A stretch of DNA of 64,000 nt from Erythrobacter litoralis (GTDB lineage: Bacteria; Pseudomonadota; Alphaproteobacteria; Sphingomonadales; Sphingomonadaceae). How positions within the stretch are numbered: position 1 is the first letter of the stretch; every line of letters starts with the position of its first letter. The stretch is taken from the NCBI RefSeq assembly GCF_029760855.1, contig NZ_SOSI01000002.1, forward strand, positions 124,001 through 188,000, given 5' to 3'. The position numbers were made by a program, and so were the translations under genes. The notes under the pieces are model-generated. The model did no database searches, was not told where the DNA came from, and saw nothing but the letters and a program-made list of their open reading frames with translations. Positions 16,285-24,814 of the stretch are shown here, in pieces.

Positions 16285-17408
16285 TCGGTATCTTCCACTT
16301 CGACGGTCTCGCCGGTTACCCGCTGCGCAAGCGCCGCGGAGATGAATGGGTCAAGCGCGCCGTCCAGCACGTCGTCGGGTGTCGGAGAAGTGACGCCAGT
16401 GCGCAAATCCTTGACCATCTGGTATGGCTGCAGGACGTAGCTGCGGATCTGGTGTCCCCACCCGATTTCGGTCTTGCTCTCGTATTCCGTGCCTGCCGCC
16501 GCCTCGCGCTCCGCCATTTCGCGCTCGAACAGCCGCGCTTTCAGCATGTTCATGGCCGTGGCGCGGTTCTTGTGCTGGCTGCGGTCGTTCTGGCTGGCCA
16601 CCACGATACCGGTGGGTTGGTGCGTGATGCGCACGGCGGAATCAGTCGTATTGACGTGCTGCCCGCCCGCCCCGCTCGCGCGGTAGGTGTCGATTTTCAA
16701 ATCGGACGGATTGATCTCGATATCGATATCGTCGTCGATGACCGGGTAGACCCAGACCGAACTGAAACTGGTGTGCCGCCGCGCGCTGCTATCATACGGG
16801 CTGATGCGAACGAGGCGGTGGACGCCGCTTTCCGTCTTTGCATAGCCATAAGCATTTTCGCCCTTCATCAGCAGCGTCGCGCTTTTGATGCCGGCCTGAT
16901 CTCCGGCTTGGTATTCGACCGTCTCAACCTTGAAGCCGCGTCGTTCGGCCCACCTCGCGTACATGCGGAAAAGCATTTCAGCCCAATCCTGGCTTTCGGT
17001 CCCGCCCGCGCCGGCATGGATTTCGAGATACGTGTCGTTTCCGTCGGCTTCTCCCGATAGCAAGGCCTGTACCTTGTCGCTGTCCGCCCGGTCCGCCAGC
17101 CTCTGCAACGTCGCTACGCCCTCGTTCGCGACCTCGTCATCGCCTTCCTCTTCGCCCATCTGGACGAATTCTATGGCGTCGTCCATTTCGCTCTCGATCT
17201 CGCGCACTGTCTTGATCGCAGTTTCGAGGCGCTTCTGTTCCTGCGTTATCGCCTGCGCTTCCTTGGGATCGTTCCAGAGATTGGGATCCTGCACACGCGC
17301 ATCGAGCTCGTCGAGGCGGCGCAAGGCGCGTTCCCAATCGAGCGACTGGCGCACCAGTGCCAATGCAGCCTCGATACGGTCGATATTGGCCTGCCCTTCG
17401 GCACGCAT
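16281..17408 (-). CDS. prfB: Peptide chain release factor 2
   Basis: Recognises UGA and UAA stop codons and triggers peptide release. The 375-residue protein has the GGQ motif at 248-250 (SGAGGQHVN) and the stop-codon-recognition tripeptide at 203-205, read as SPY where E. coli has SPF. The helical N-terminal domain aligns through [16 protein letters not shown]. The frame is open from the ATG: the internal stop used for autoregulatory +1 frameshifting in E. coli prfB is absent at the corresponding place (SLDW). GAGAGG runs 8-13 bases before the start region. Coupled to the downstream methyltransferase. Confidence 0.97.
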   Translation of the reverse strand: MRAEGQANIDRIEAALALVRQSLDWERALRRLDELDARVQDPNLWNDPKEAQAITQEQKRLETAIKTVREIESEMDDAIEFVQMGEEEGDDEVANEGVATLQRLADRADSDKVQALLSGEADGNDTYLEIHAGAGGTESQDWAEMLFRMYARWAERRGFKVETVEYQAGDQAGIKSATLLMKGENAYGYAKTESGVHRLVRISPYDSSARRHTSFSSVWVYPVIDDDIDIEINPSDLKIDTYRASGAGGQHVNTTDSAVRITHQPTGIVVASQNDRSQHKNRATAMNMLKARLFEREMAEREAAAGTEYESKTEIGWGHQIRSYVLQPYQMVKDLRTGVTSPTPDDVLDGALDPFISAALAQRVTGETVEVEDTE

Positions 17409-17486
17409 GGACTTTCCTCTCGATCAGTGAAGCCGCTCACCTAGTGCGCGCCAGCCTTTTGTAAAGCCGAGCGGAGCGCGGACGGC

Positions 17487-19997
17487 TCAGTATATGCCGC
17501 CTTGCTCTTCCACGAAATCCTCGACCGGCTCCTCTCTTCGGGCCACCGCCGCCGCGGATCGGGGCCCCTGTCGCGCACGACGGATGAGGTCGAGTACTTC
17601 GCTGCGACGCGCGGCGAGTTCGTCGGTTCGGGTGGAACGCGGCGGTTCGGTATCGGGCTTGAACGCTTCCCAGATGACCGCAGCTTTGGGATCGTCGGAC
17701 GGCGTTCCGGCGAAAACCCGCTTGCCGCTGCGCCGGTCGATCTTGACCATGCGCACGCCGGGCGGCGCAATGAAATCGTCGCTCGTCCAGCGTTCCTTGG
17801 TTTCCTCGACGAATTGCTTGAACACCGGCGCGGCCGTATTCCCGCCCTGCACCCAGCCCCCCAGATTGCGAGGCTGATCGTAGCCGATATAGGTGCCGGC
17901 CACCATGTCGGGCAATCCGCCTACGAACCACGCGTTGGTCGGTCCGCTGGTTGTGCCGGTCTTGCCGAAAATCGGAAGTTCGAGACTGCGCAGGCGTACC
18001 GCCGTGCCGCGGGTTACCACGCCCTGCAACATGTGAACGACCTGGAACGCCGTACGCGGGTCCATCACCTGCTTGCCGGATGGTTCGAAGCGCGGCATCG
18101 GCTGCCCATCCCATTCGGGCATGTTGCAGCTGTCACATTGCCGACTGTCGGCGCGCCAGATAACCTTGCCACGGCGATCCTGTACGTAGTCGACAACGCT
18201 CGGGGCATTCTGGCGGCCCCAGTTCGCGAGCGCGGCGTAGGCATTGACCATGCGTTCGACAGTCGTATCCCCGGCACCAAGAGCAAAGCTTGGATAGTTT
18301 TCGTAATCGCCGATGCCAACGCGCGAGAACATCTTGTTCACCGCGGGCATTCCCGCATCCATCGCAATGTGAACGGTCATGAGGTTGCGGCTCTGTTCGA
18401 GCCCCCATCGCATCGTGTGCGTACCGCCTCCGCCGCCGCCGAAATTGCGGAAGCACTTCTCACCGAGGCCGGCACCCTGCCAGAAGCAATAGGTCTGGTC
18501 CGGCACTTGGGTCGCCGGGGTCATCCCGGTGTCGAGCCCGGTGGCATAGACGAAAGGCTTGATCGTCGATCCCGGCTGCCGCAGCGCCTGCGTCGCACGA
18601 TTGAAACTGCCGAGCCGGCTGTCGAACCCGCCCTGCATGGCCATGATCCGCCCGGTATGGGGATTTTCCACGAGGAACGCGCCCGAAACTTCCGGCACGG
18701 TCCGCAAGCGATAACCGCTGCCGGACTTCTCCGAAGCGACGACGTCGCCGACTTTGATCGCGGAAGGGGCGCCGGATAGCGGAAAGGTCTCGCCGTCGGT
18801 AAAGCCGATCGTCGGGGGCGAGCCGCCTTCCGTAATCACACCGACCCGCCAGTCCTCGTAGTTGATCGAAAGGTTGGACGAGGCGAGCTGCGACGTGAGG
18901 TCGCCGTTATCGGGATTAAGCGTCGCAATCGGTTTCGACCAAGCGCGGTTGCCCTGATAGCGCAGCAAACCGGCACGCAGGGCGTCGCGTGCCGCATCCT
19001 GCAATTCGGCGTCGAGGGACGTCCTGACCCACAGGCCGCCGGCATACACGCTGTCCGGTCCGTCATCCGCAGTCTCACCGAACCGCTCCATCAACTGCCG
19101 CCGGACTTCTTCCAGAAAATAGCCTGCATCCGCCGAGCGTTCCGTCCGCTGCTGGACGAGCCCAAGCGGTTCGGCTTTCGCAGCGTTGGCCGCAGAGGCA
19201 GTGACGAAGCCGTTTTCTGCCATCTTATCGAGAACGAAATTTCGCCGCTCGATCGCCATGTCGGTGTAGCGCGAGCGGCCGTAGCGCTCAGGCGCTTTCG
19301 GAAGAATTGCGAGGAACGCCGTCTCGGCAAGATCGAGATCTTCGACGTCCTTATCGAAATAGGCCCGCGCCGCCGCCTGCACGCCGAAGCTGCGCCGTCC
19401 GAGCGGGATCTCGTTGAGATAGAGCTCGAGGATTTCCTGCTTGGTCAGAACCTCTTCGATGCGCCGCGCGAGGATCATTTCCTTCAGCTTGCGCGTGACG
19501 GAATATTCGTCCGACAAAAGCAGGTTCTTCGCCACCTGCTGTGTGATGGTCGAGCCGCCGACCGCACGCTCGCCTGATCCGTATTTGGTCGCATAGTCGA
19601 GTACGGCATTCAGCGTCCCGGTCAGGTCCACACCGCCATGGGTGAAGAAGGTTTTGTCTTCGGCGGAGAGGAACGCTTCGATCAGTGGCGCGGGAAAATC
19701 GACATATTGCAATTGCACGCGGCGTTCGCGAGCATAGCTATGGACGATCTCACCATCGATGCCGCGGACGACCGTGGGAAGCGGAGTCTCGTAATCGAGC
19801 AGGGTGCTGGCTTCGGGCAGGTTTCGCGCCAGCGTCGACCAAGCCAAAACCAGCAGCGCAAGAAATATACCTACAAGATAGGTCGCGATCCGCAGACGGC
19901 GGCTATAATTCCAGTTTTCGCGCATCCAGACAAGGAATCGTCGCGGATCGCCGGCCAAGCGGTTGCGCCAGTAGGGGAGCGTCGGAGTATCTGACAT
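17487..19997 (-). CDS. mrcA: Penicillin-binding protein 1A (bifunctional glycosyltransferase/transpeptidase)
   Basis: Polymerises and crosslinks peptidoglycan in the periplasm. It has a cytoplasmic N-terminus and one membrane anchor (about residues 38-55). The GT51 domain has catalytic Glu113 (SAEDKTFFTH), GGSTITQQVAKN and RKLKEMILARRIEEVLTK. The transpeptidase has Ser477-Thr-Ile-Lys480, SRN at 536-538 and the FGKTGTTSGPTNAWFVGG box near residue 660. The ATG at 19997 (836 residues) is preferred over a GTG at 20018. The C-terminal tail is acidic and Arg-rich. The gene lies between the amidase and prfB on the same strand. Confidence 0.96.
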   Translation of the reverse strand: MSDTPTLPYWRNRLAGDPRRFLVWMRENWNYSRRLRIATYLVGIFLALLVLAWSTLARNLPEASTLLDYETPLPTVVRGIDGEIVHSYARERRVQLQYVDFPAPLIEAFLSAEDKTFFTHGGVDLTGTLNAVLDYATKYGSGERAVGGSTITQQVAKNLLLSDEYSVTRKLKEMILARRIEEVLTKQEILELYLNEIPLGRRSFGVQAAARAYFDKDVEDLDLAETAFLAILPKAPERYGRSRYTDMAIERRNFVLDKMAENGFVTASAANAAKAEPLGLVQQRTERSADAGYFLEEVRRQLMERFGETADDGPDSVYAGGLWVRTSLDAELQDAARDALRAGLLRYQGNRAWSKPIATLNPDNGDLTSQLASSNLSINYEDWRVGVITEGGSPPTIGFTDGETFPLSGAPSAIKVGDVVASEKSGSGYRLRTVPEVSGAFLVENPHTGRIMAMQGGFDSRLGSFNRATQALRQPGSTIKPFVYATGLDTGMTPATQVPDQTYCFWQGAGLGEKCFRNFGGGGGGTHTMRWGLEQSRNLMTVHIAMDAGMPAVNKMFSRVGIGDYENYPSFALGAGDTTVERMVNAYAALANWGRQNAPSVVDYVQDRRGKVIWRADSRQCDSCNMPEWDGQPMPRFEPSGKQVMDPRTAFQVVHMLQGVVTRGTAVRLRSLELPIFGKTGTTSGPTNAWFVGGLPDMVAGTYIGYDQPRNLGGWVQGGNTAAPVFKQFVEETKERWTSDDFIAPPGVRMVKIDRRSGKRVFAGTPSDDPKAAVIWEAFKPDTEPPRSTRTDELAARRSEVLDLIRRARQGPRSAAAVARREEPVEDFVEEQGGIY

Positions 19998-20063
19998 GAT
20001 CGGACGGGCGCTTAGCACGGCTTATCTAAACTTCGCCAGAACAAGAACGCGTGGCGCCCCGGT

Positions 20064-20924
20064 TTATGCCTCGCTGGCGAGATAGATGCGTATCGCCTGC
20101 GCCATGGCTTCGGCAAATTGCTTGCGGCCTTGCGGGCTCGTCAGACGCTCCGCATCCTGCGCGTTGGTGATGAACCCGCTTTCGAACAGCACCGAGGGCA
20201 CATCGGGCGCGCGCAGTACCCGTAGCGCGGCATACCGCCGGGTCTGCGGATGGAATTTCAAAACGCCCTCCCCTTCTCGGCGGATCAGTTGGGCAAACGC
20301 ATCCGATTGTTCAGATGTTTGGCGCTGTGCGAGATCAACGAGGATCCCGTTCACATCGTCGCTTTGCCCGCCAAGGTCGATCCCGTTGACGAGATCGGCT
20401 GCGTTTTCGCGCGCCGCGAAACGAGCCGCCGCCTCGCTGGAGGCTTGGTTGGACAAGGTATAGATGCTCGCGCCCCCGACGCTGTCATATTCGCCGCCGC
20501 TATCGGCATGCAGCGAGAGGAACAGCGACGCGCCCGCCCGGCGCGCGATTTCGTAGCGTTCGGCATGGGGCAGATACACATCGTCGTCGCGCGTAAGTAT
20601 GACGCGAACGCCGCCTTCGCTTTCCAGTTGGTTGCGGATCGCGCGCGCAAGAGCCAGAACGACGTCCTTCTCCTGAAAGCCGCTACCCGAAGCGCCCGGA
20701 TCCGATCCGCCATGGCCTGGATCGATGACGACAAGCGGCCAATTCTCCTGACCCGGCGCAACCTCTTTTCCGGTTGTCGCGCTGCCGACATCCGACAGAC
20801 GGACCCGCAATACCGGATCTGCACGCAGCCAAATCGCCTGTGTAATCAAAAGCAGTACGGCGAACGCGCCGACAATCGCGAAGCCTGCTGCCGGGTATAT
20901 CGATTGGTCGCCTCTGGCTCGCAT
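20064..20924 (-). CDS. N-acetylmuramoyl-L-alanine amidase (amidase_3 family)
   Basis: A zinc amidase that cleaves peptide stems from peptidoglycan. The 286-residue protein has one N-terminal membrane helix (about residues 13-32). The catalytic domain has His71 (IDPGHGGSDPG), Glu85 (GFQEKD), a later His (SLHADSGG) and Glu (LFESGFITN). No AMIN or LysM domain is visible; the region between helix and catalytic domain is short. The neighbouring PBP1A gene suggests a shared role in cell-wall synthesis and division. The start is divergent from rne. Confidence 0.93.
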   Translation of the reverse strand: MRARGDQSIYPAAGFAIVGAFAVLLLITQAIWLRADPVLRVRLSDVGSATTGKEVAPGQENWPLVVIDPGHGGSDPGASGSGFQEKDVVLALARAIRNQLESEGGVRVILTRDDDVYLPHAERYEIARRAGASLFLSLHADSGGEYDSVGGASIYTLSNQASSEAAARFAARENAADLVNGIDLGGQSDDVNGILVDLAQRQTSEQSDAFAQLIRREGEGVLKFHPQTRRYAALRVLRAPDVPSVLFESGFITNAQDAERLTSPQGRKQFAEAMAQAIRIYLASEA

Positions 20925-21370
20925 ATCGATATGGCGATTACCCCCCCATTGCGTAAGTTTGCAATACAGTTGCCGTTGATCCTGTGCGGTGCTAGCGAGC
21001 AGATGCCGGATGACCGGCGCCTCCGATCGGCGCGATTTCGACCGCGACGAAGAGGGTCGCCGCTATGCGGCAGGTCGGTCCGATACCGGAGCGACCTCGC
21101 TTACCAGGTTGATGCAGTCCATGTCCGAAACAAGCACGTTTCCGCTCGCATTCCGCTCCGCCATCGGCGGCGCGGGTGAGCGGCTCGGCGCTAGCGCGCG
21201 GCGCAGGACGGAATCTGCAGTCACGAATCGCCGGACGCGCCAACACGTGCGCTTCCGGCCGCAAACCATCGTCGCTTCCGCCGGTCGCGGCGACTATCAT
21301 TCACAACATGAACAATCGCACGGTGCGTCGGCAGGCTTTGCTCCGCCCGGCCGTGTGTGGAGACGAATAC
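20925..21370 (+). promoter_or_regulatory. Intergenic region: divergent promoter zone and long putative rne leader
   Basis: 446 bases between the divergent amidase and rne starts. No conserved small gene is visible. The plus frame is open in phase with rne from 21176, but those residues do not look like RNase E. The middle is rich in inverted repeats, for example GGTCGC (21055-21060) with GCGACC (21091-21096) enclosing shorter CCGC/GCGG and CCGG hairpins. A long structured leader fits the known habit of rne genes, whose mRNA is autoregulated by RNase E cleavage in the 5' untranslated region; applying this here is inference. No confident promoter hexamers were found. Confidence 0.4.
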
Positions 21371-24016
21371 ATGGCAACGCGCATGCTTATCGATGCGCGC
21401 CACCAGGAAGAAACCCGGGTGGCGGTTCTCACGGGAAACCGGATTGAGGAATTCGATTTCGAATCTGCCGACAAGAAGCAGATCAAGGGCAATATCTATC
21501 TAGCCAAGGTTACGCGGGTCGAACCGTCGCTGCAGGCGGCGTTCGTCGATTTCGGCGGCAATCGCCACGGCTTCCTCGCTTTCAGCGAGATTCACCCCGA
21601 CTATTACCAAATTCCCAAGGAGGACCGCGAGGCGCTTCTTGCTGCAGAAGCGGAAGTCGCCGAAGAGGAAGCTCGCCTCCGCGCCGAAGAGGAAGAGCGC
21701 GGCGAGATGCCCGGCGACGAATACGACGCCGAGGACGAAAGCGCCGAAGCGCTGGCCGAAGATCTCGCCGAGGATGGTCTGGAAGAAGTGGACACGTCGG
21801 ACAAGGACGATGTCGCCACCATCGAAGAAGGCCAGCTCGACCGAGACGATGCGGACGAGGACGACGACAGCGAAGACGATGCGAACGGCGGCAAGAGCCG
21901 TGGTCGGGGCCGCAAAGGCCGCGGGCGGCGTCAGGGCGGCGGGAAAGCGCGCGCGAAGGATGTAGACGATGCGCGTTCGCGTCGTCTCGCCTTGCGCCGC
22001 AAGTACAAGATCCAGGACGTCATCCAGCGCCGCCAGGTACTACTGGTCCAGGTCGTCAAGGAAGAACGCGGCAATAAGGGCGCGGCGCTAACGTCCTATC
22101 TTAGCCTCGCTGGCCGCTACACCGTGCTTATGCCGAACAGCAGCCATGGTGGTGGCATCAGCCGCAAGATTTCCAGCGCTAGTGACCGCAAGCGCCTCAA
22201 GCAGATCGTAGGCGATCTTAGCTTACCGCGCTCGATGGGCCTGATCGTCCGCACTGCGGGTCTCAGCCGCACCAAGACCGAGATCAAGCGCGACTTCGAC
22301 TATCTTGCACGCCTATGGGATGAGATACGCGAGAAGACGCTGGCTTCGGCGGCCCCGAATCTAATTCACTCAGACAGCGATCTTATCAAGCGCGCTATCC
22401 GCGACATCTACAATCGTGAGATCGAGGAAGTGGTGGTCGAAGGCGAAGAGGGCTACAAATCCGCCAAGGCCTTCATGAAGATGCTCATGCCCAGCCATGC
22501 ACGGCGGGTAAAACAGTATGCCGATCCCGTGCCGCTTTTCCAGCGGTATGGCGCGGAAGACCAGTTGAAGGCAATGTACGATCCGGTCGTGCAGTTGAAG
22601 AGCGGCGGCTATCTGGTCATCAACCCGACTGAAGCGCTGGTCTCCATCGACATCAACTCCGGCCGCTCTACTCGTGAGCACAATATCGAGCAGACCGCCC
22701 TTTCGACGAATATCGAGGCAGCCAAGGAGATCGCCCGGCAGCTTCGCTTGCGCGACATGGCCGGCTTGGTCGTGATCGACTTCATCGACCAGGAATACAA
22801 CAACAACACCCGTAAGGTTGAGCGTGCAATGAAAGACGCGCTCAAGTCCGACCGGGCGCGCATCCAGGTGGGCCGCATATCCAGCTTCGGCCTGATGGAA
22901 ATGAGCCGACAGCGCTTGCGTACCGGCGTACTCGAAGCAACTACCCGCGAATGTCCGCACTGCGACGGTACGGGCTTGGTGCGTACGGCTTCGTCCGCCG
23001 GGCTGTCCGCCCTGCGTCTGATCGAAGAGGAAGCGGCCCGCGGGAAGGGAACGCGCATTCGTCTGGCGGCGAGCACCGAGGCCGCCGTGTATCTTCTGAA
23101 CGAAAAACGCCACGACCTGATGGAGATCGAACAGCGCTACGGCGTATCGGTGGAAGTGGTGCCAGAAGGCGAGGATGAAGGTGCCAAGATGGCGGTGACC
23201 AGCCACGGCCCGAAACCGGCCGAGGCTCCTCGTTTCGAACCGCTCGTCGAAGATGACGAAGAGGACGAGGTCGTCGAAGCCGGCGATGATGGCGAAGACG
23301 AAGCTCGCAGCGATGGTGACGACAAGCCGCGCAAGAAGCGCCGTCGCCGTCGCGGGGGCCGTGGTCGCAATCGCAATCGTGATCAGGATGAAGACGCCGA
23401 TAGCGATGAAGACGACGAACGCGAAGACGCGTCTGATACGCAGGACGACGATACGACGAAGAAGAACCGCCGTGGCGGACGTCGTCGCGGTGGCCGCGGT
23501 CGCGGCAAGAAGGACGAAGCAAATGTGACCGCCGAAGACGCGAAAAACCTTGAAGAGGTTTCGGATAAGATCGTGGAGGACATGGCGGTCGTCGCCGGAC
23601 CAGACGATGCCCCCGAAACGGCGGAGGAAGCTGCTGAGGAGGAAAAGGCGAAACCAAAGCGCCGTGCGCCCCGCCGCAAAAAGGCTGACACGCCTTCGGC
23701 GACCAGCGAGGATACTGGGCAGGCTGAGGCCGAAGATAAACCTGCAGTGAGGAAACCGCGGCGCAAAAAGGCTGTGCCTTCCGACGCGGATACAGCAGGC
23801 GAAGAGCAGTCCGAAATCGCGCAAAGCGAAAAGCCGAAGCGCAGTCGTCGCAAAAAAGTCGAGGCGTCCGCAGCCGATGATACGAAGGTTGTCGCCAAGG
23901 ACGATGCCTCTGCCGATGTAGAGAACGCTCCGGACGCGGATAAGACGGAAGCATCCTTGAGCGCTGAGCCTGCCAAACCGCGCCGCGGATGGTGGCAGCG
24001 AACCTTCGGGGAATAA
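21371..24016 (+). CDS. rne: Ribonuclease E
   Basis: The essential endoribonuclease that initiates mRNA decay and scaffolds the degradosome. I start at ATG 21371 (MATRMLIDARHQEETRVAVL, 881 residues). The S1 domain (about 37-90 and 205-250) is split by an insert of about 115 residues, acidic then Arg/Gly-rich. Catalytic aspartates lie in SIDINSGRS and VIDFIDQE, and the Zn-link is CPHCDGTG. The C-terminal half is disordered with alternating acidic and Lys/Arg-rich blocks (KKRRRRRGGRGRNRNR; NRRGGRRRGGRGRGKK). It ends RRGWWQRTFGE; a GWW motif is the reported PNPase-binding site in Caulobacter RNase E. Confidence 0.97.
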   Translation: MATRMLIDARHQEETRVAVLTGNRIEEFDFESADKKQIKGNIYLAKVTRVEPSLQAAFVDFGGNRHGFLAFSEIHPDYYQIPKEDREALLAAEAEVAEEEARLRAEEEERGEMPGDEYDAEDESAEALAEDLAEDGLEEVDTSDKDDVATIEEGQLDRDDADEDDDSEDDANGGKSRGRGRKGRGRRQGGGKARAKDVDDARSRRLALRRKYKIQDVIQRRQVLLVQVVKEERGNKGAALTSYLSLAGRYTVLMPNSSHGGGISRKISSASDRKRLKQIVGDLSLPRSMGLIVRTAGLSRTKTEIKRDFDYLARLWDEIREKTLASAAPNLIHSDSDLIKRAIRDIYNREIEEVVVEGEEGYKSAKAFMKMLMPSHARRVKQYADPVPLFQRYGAEDQLKAMYDPVVQLKSGGYLVINPTEALVSIDINSGRSTREHNIEQTALSTNIEAAKEIARQLRLRDMAGLVVIDFIDQEYNNNTRKVERAMKDALKSDRARIQVGRISSFGLMEMSRQRLRTGVLEATTRECPHCDGTGLVRTASSAGLSALRLIEEEAARGKGTRIRLAASTEAAVYLLNEKRHDLMEIEQRYGVSVEVVPEGEDEGAKMAVTSHGPKPAEAPRFEPLVEDDEEDEVVEAGDDGEDEARSDGDDKPRKKRRRRRGGRGRNRNRDQDEDADSDEDDEREDASDTQDDDTTKKNRRGGRRRGGRGRGKKDEANVTAEDAKNLEEVSDKIVEDMAVVAGPDDAPETAEEAAEEEKAKPKRRAPRRKKADTPSATSEDTGQAEAEDKPAVRKPRRKKAVPSDADTAGEEQSEIAQSEKPKRSRRKKVEASAADDTKVVAKDDASADVENAPDADKTEASLSAEPAKPRRGWWQRTFGE

Positions 24017-24020
24017 TTAC

Positions 24021-24056
24021 GCTAGCCGGTCCCGTCTTCCGTCGGGACCGGCTAGC
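24021..24056. terminator. Perfect 14-bp hairpin between convergent rne and nucleotidyltransferase genes
   Basis: GCTAGCCGGTCCCG (24021-24034) pairs perfectly with CGGGACCGGCTAGC (24043-24056) around an 8-base loop. It starts 4 bases after the rne stop and ends 8 bases before the stop of the convergent gene. There is no T-tract on the plus side and a short AT-rich run (TAATTATT) on the minus side. It probably serves as a bidirectional 3'-end or stabilising hairpin for both transcripts. Confidence 0.7.
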
Positions 24057-24064
24057 CCCGAACG

Positions 24065-24814
24065 TCAGGTTTCGATCTTTTGGCGAACCGCTTTGAGATC
24101 GCTCTCCTTATCGACATCGACAGCAGCGAGACCGTTATTGGCGGGCACCATTGCCGCCTTGATGCCGGCACGAAGACCCAACCGACTGATGGCCTCCTGA
24201 AGGTCGAGCCGTTTAAACAACATCATGACAAGCGTAGACAAACCGAGTTTTGCGGCGATACGCCATGGCTGCTTGCGATCGGCTTCGACCATTTGCCACA
24301 AGCCAACAGCCGCCTGAGCGCGTTCGGTTCGCAACAGGAACAGATTGCATCCTGACCAGTCGCCATCGGCGAAAGATAGATAAGTCCGCGCCGACCCGGG
24401 CATCGCAGATTGGACACGGTCTCTATGCGCCATCAGTATTGCGACGTCCGCATCTTCAGGTGCGCTATCGAGAAAATCGTGAACCATATCCGCGTCCAGC
24501 AGCGCATGGTCGCTGGTAGTGATGATTGTCGGCGTGCCTATTATCTCAATCGCAGCAGCAACACTCTTGCTCGGTCCTGGTTCGGCTGCCATCGCCTCGC
24601 ACCCCTGCCCGATTGCCAAATGCCGGACGCGAGCATCGTTTGTTGACACTACGATCCGCTTGATCCCAGCCGCCCTCAGCGCAGCTACGACACGAGTTAG
24701 CATCGGCTGATCGCCGATTTCGATCAAAGACTTGTGCGAGACGCCATGAGCTTCGGCAAGCCCGTCGCCCTCTGCTCTCGTCCCGGCAAGGATTAGGGCG
24801 GCGATCTTCCTCAT
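24065..24814 (-). CDS. MobA-like NTP transferase (nucleotidyltransferase, GT-A fold)
   Basis: A 249-residue protein with the sugar/alcohol-phosphate nucleotidyltransferase pattern: an N-terminal AALILAGTRAEGDGLAEAHG loop, the following Lys (HKSLIEIGDQPML) and an acidic site at ITTSDHALLDADMV. The signature of true molybdenum-cofactor MobA (LAGG with conserved Arg-Met-Gly) is not preserved. Activation of a sugar or alcohol phosphate (for example CDP-linked) for the adjacent transferases is more likely, though inferred. The ATG at 24814 overlaps the flippase stop as ATGA. The C-terminal half includes an unusual segment (LMMLFKRLDLQEAISRLG). Ends opposite rne. Confidence 0.65.
   Translation of the reverse strand: MRKIAALILAGTRAEGDGLAEAHGVSHKSLIEIGDQPMLTRVVAALRAAGIKRIVVSTNDARVRHLAIGQGCEAMAAEPGPSKSVAAAIEIIGTPTIITTSDHALLDADMVHDFLDSAPEDADVAILMAHRDRVQSAMPGSARTYLSFADGDWSGCNLFLLRTERAQAAVGLWQMVEADRKQPWRIAAKLGLSTLVMMLFKRLDLQEAISRLGLRAGIKAAMVPANNGLAAVDVDKESDLKAVRQKIET

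Noticed and set aside
22370-23824. Long open frame on the minus strand opposite rne (484 codons)
   Set aside because: It mirrors the charged repeats of RNase E in antisense, has a composition biased by the opposite strand, and no plausible start or operon; the plus-strand gene is unambiguous.
24065-24814. The nucleotidyltransferase as the molybdenum cofactor enzyme MobA, given moaB in the same window
   Set aside because: The MobA loop (LAGG with conserved Arg-Met-Gly) is not preserved, moaB lies 22 kb away, and the gene is coupled to a flippase.
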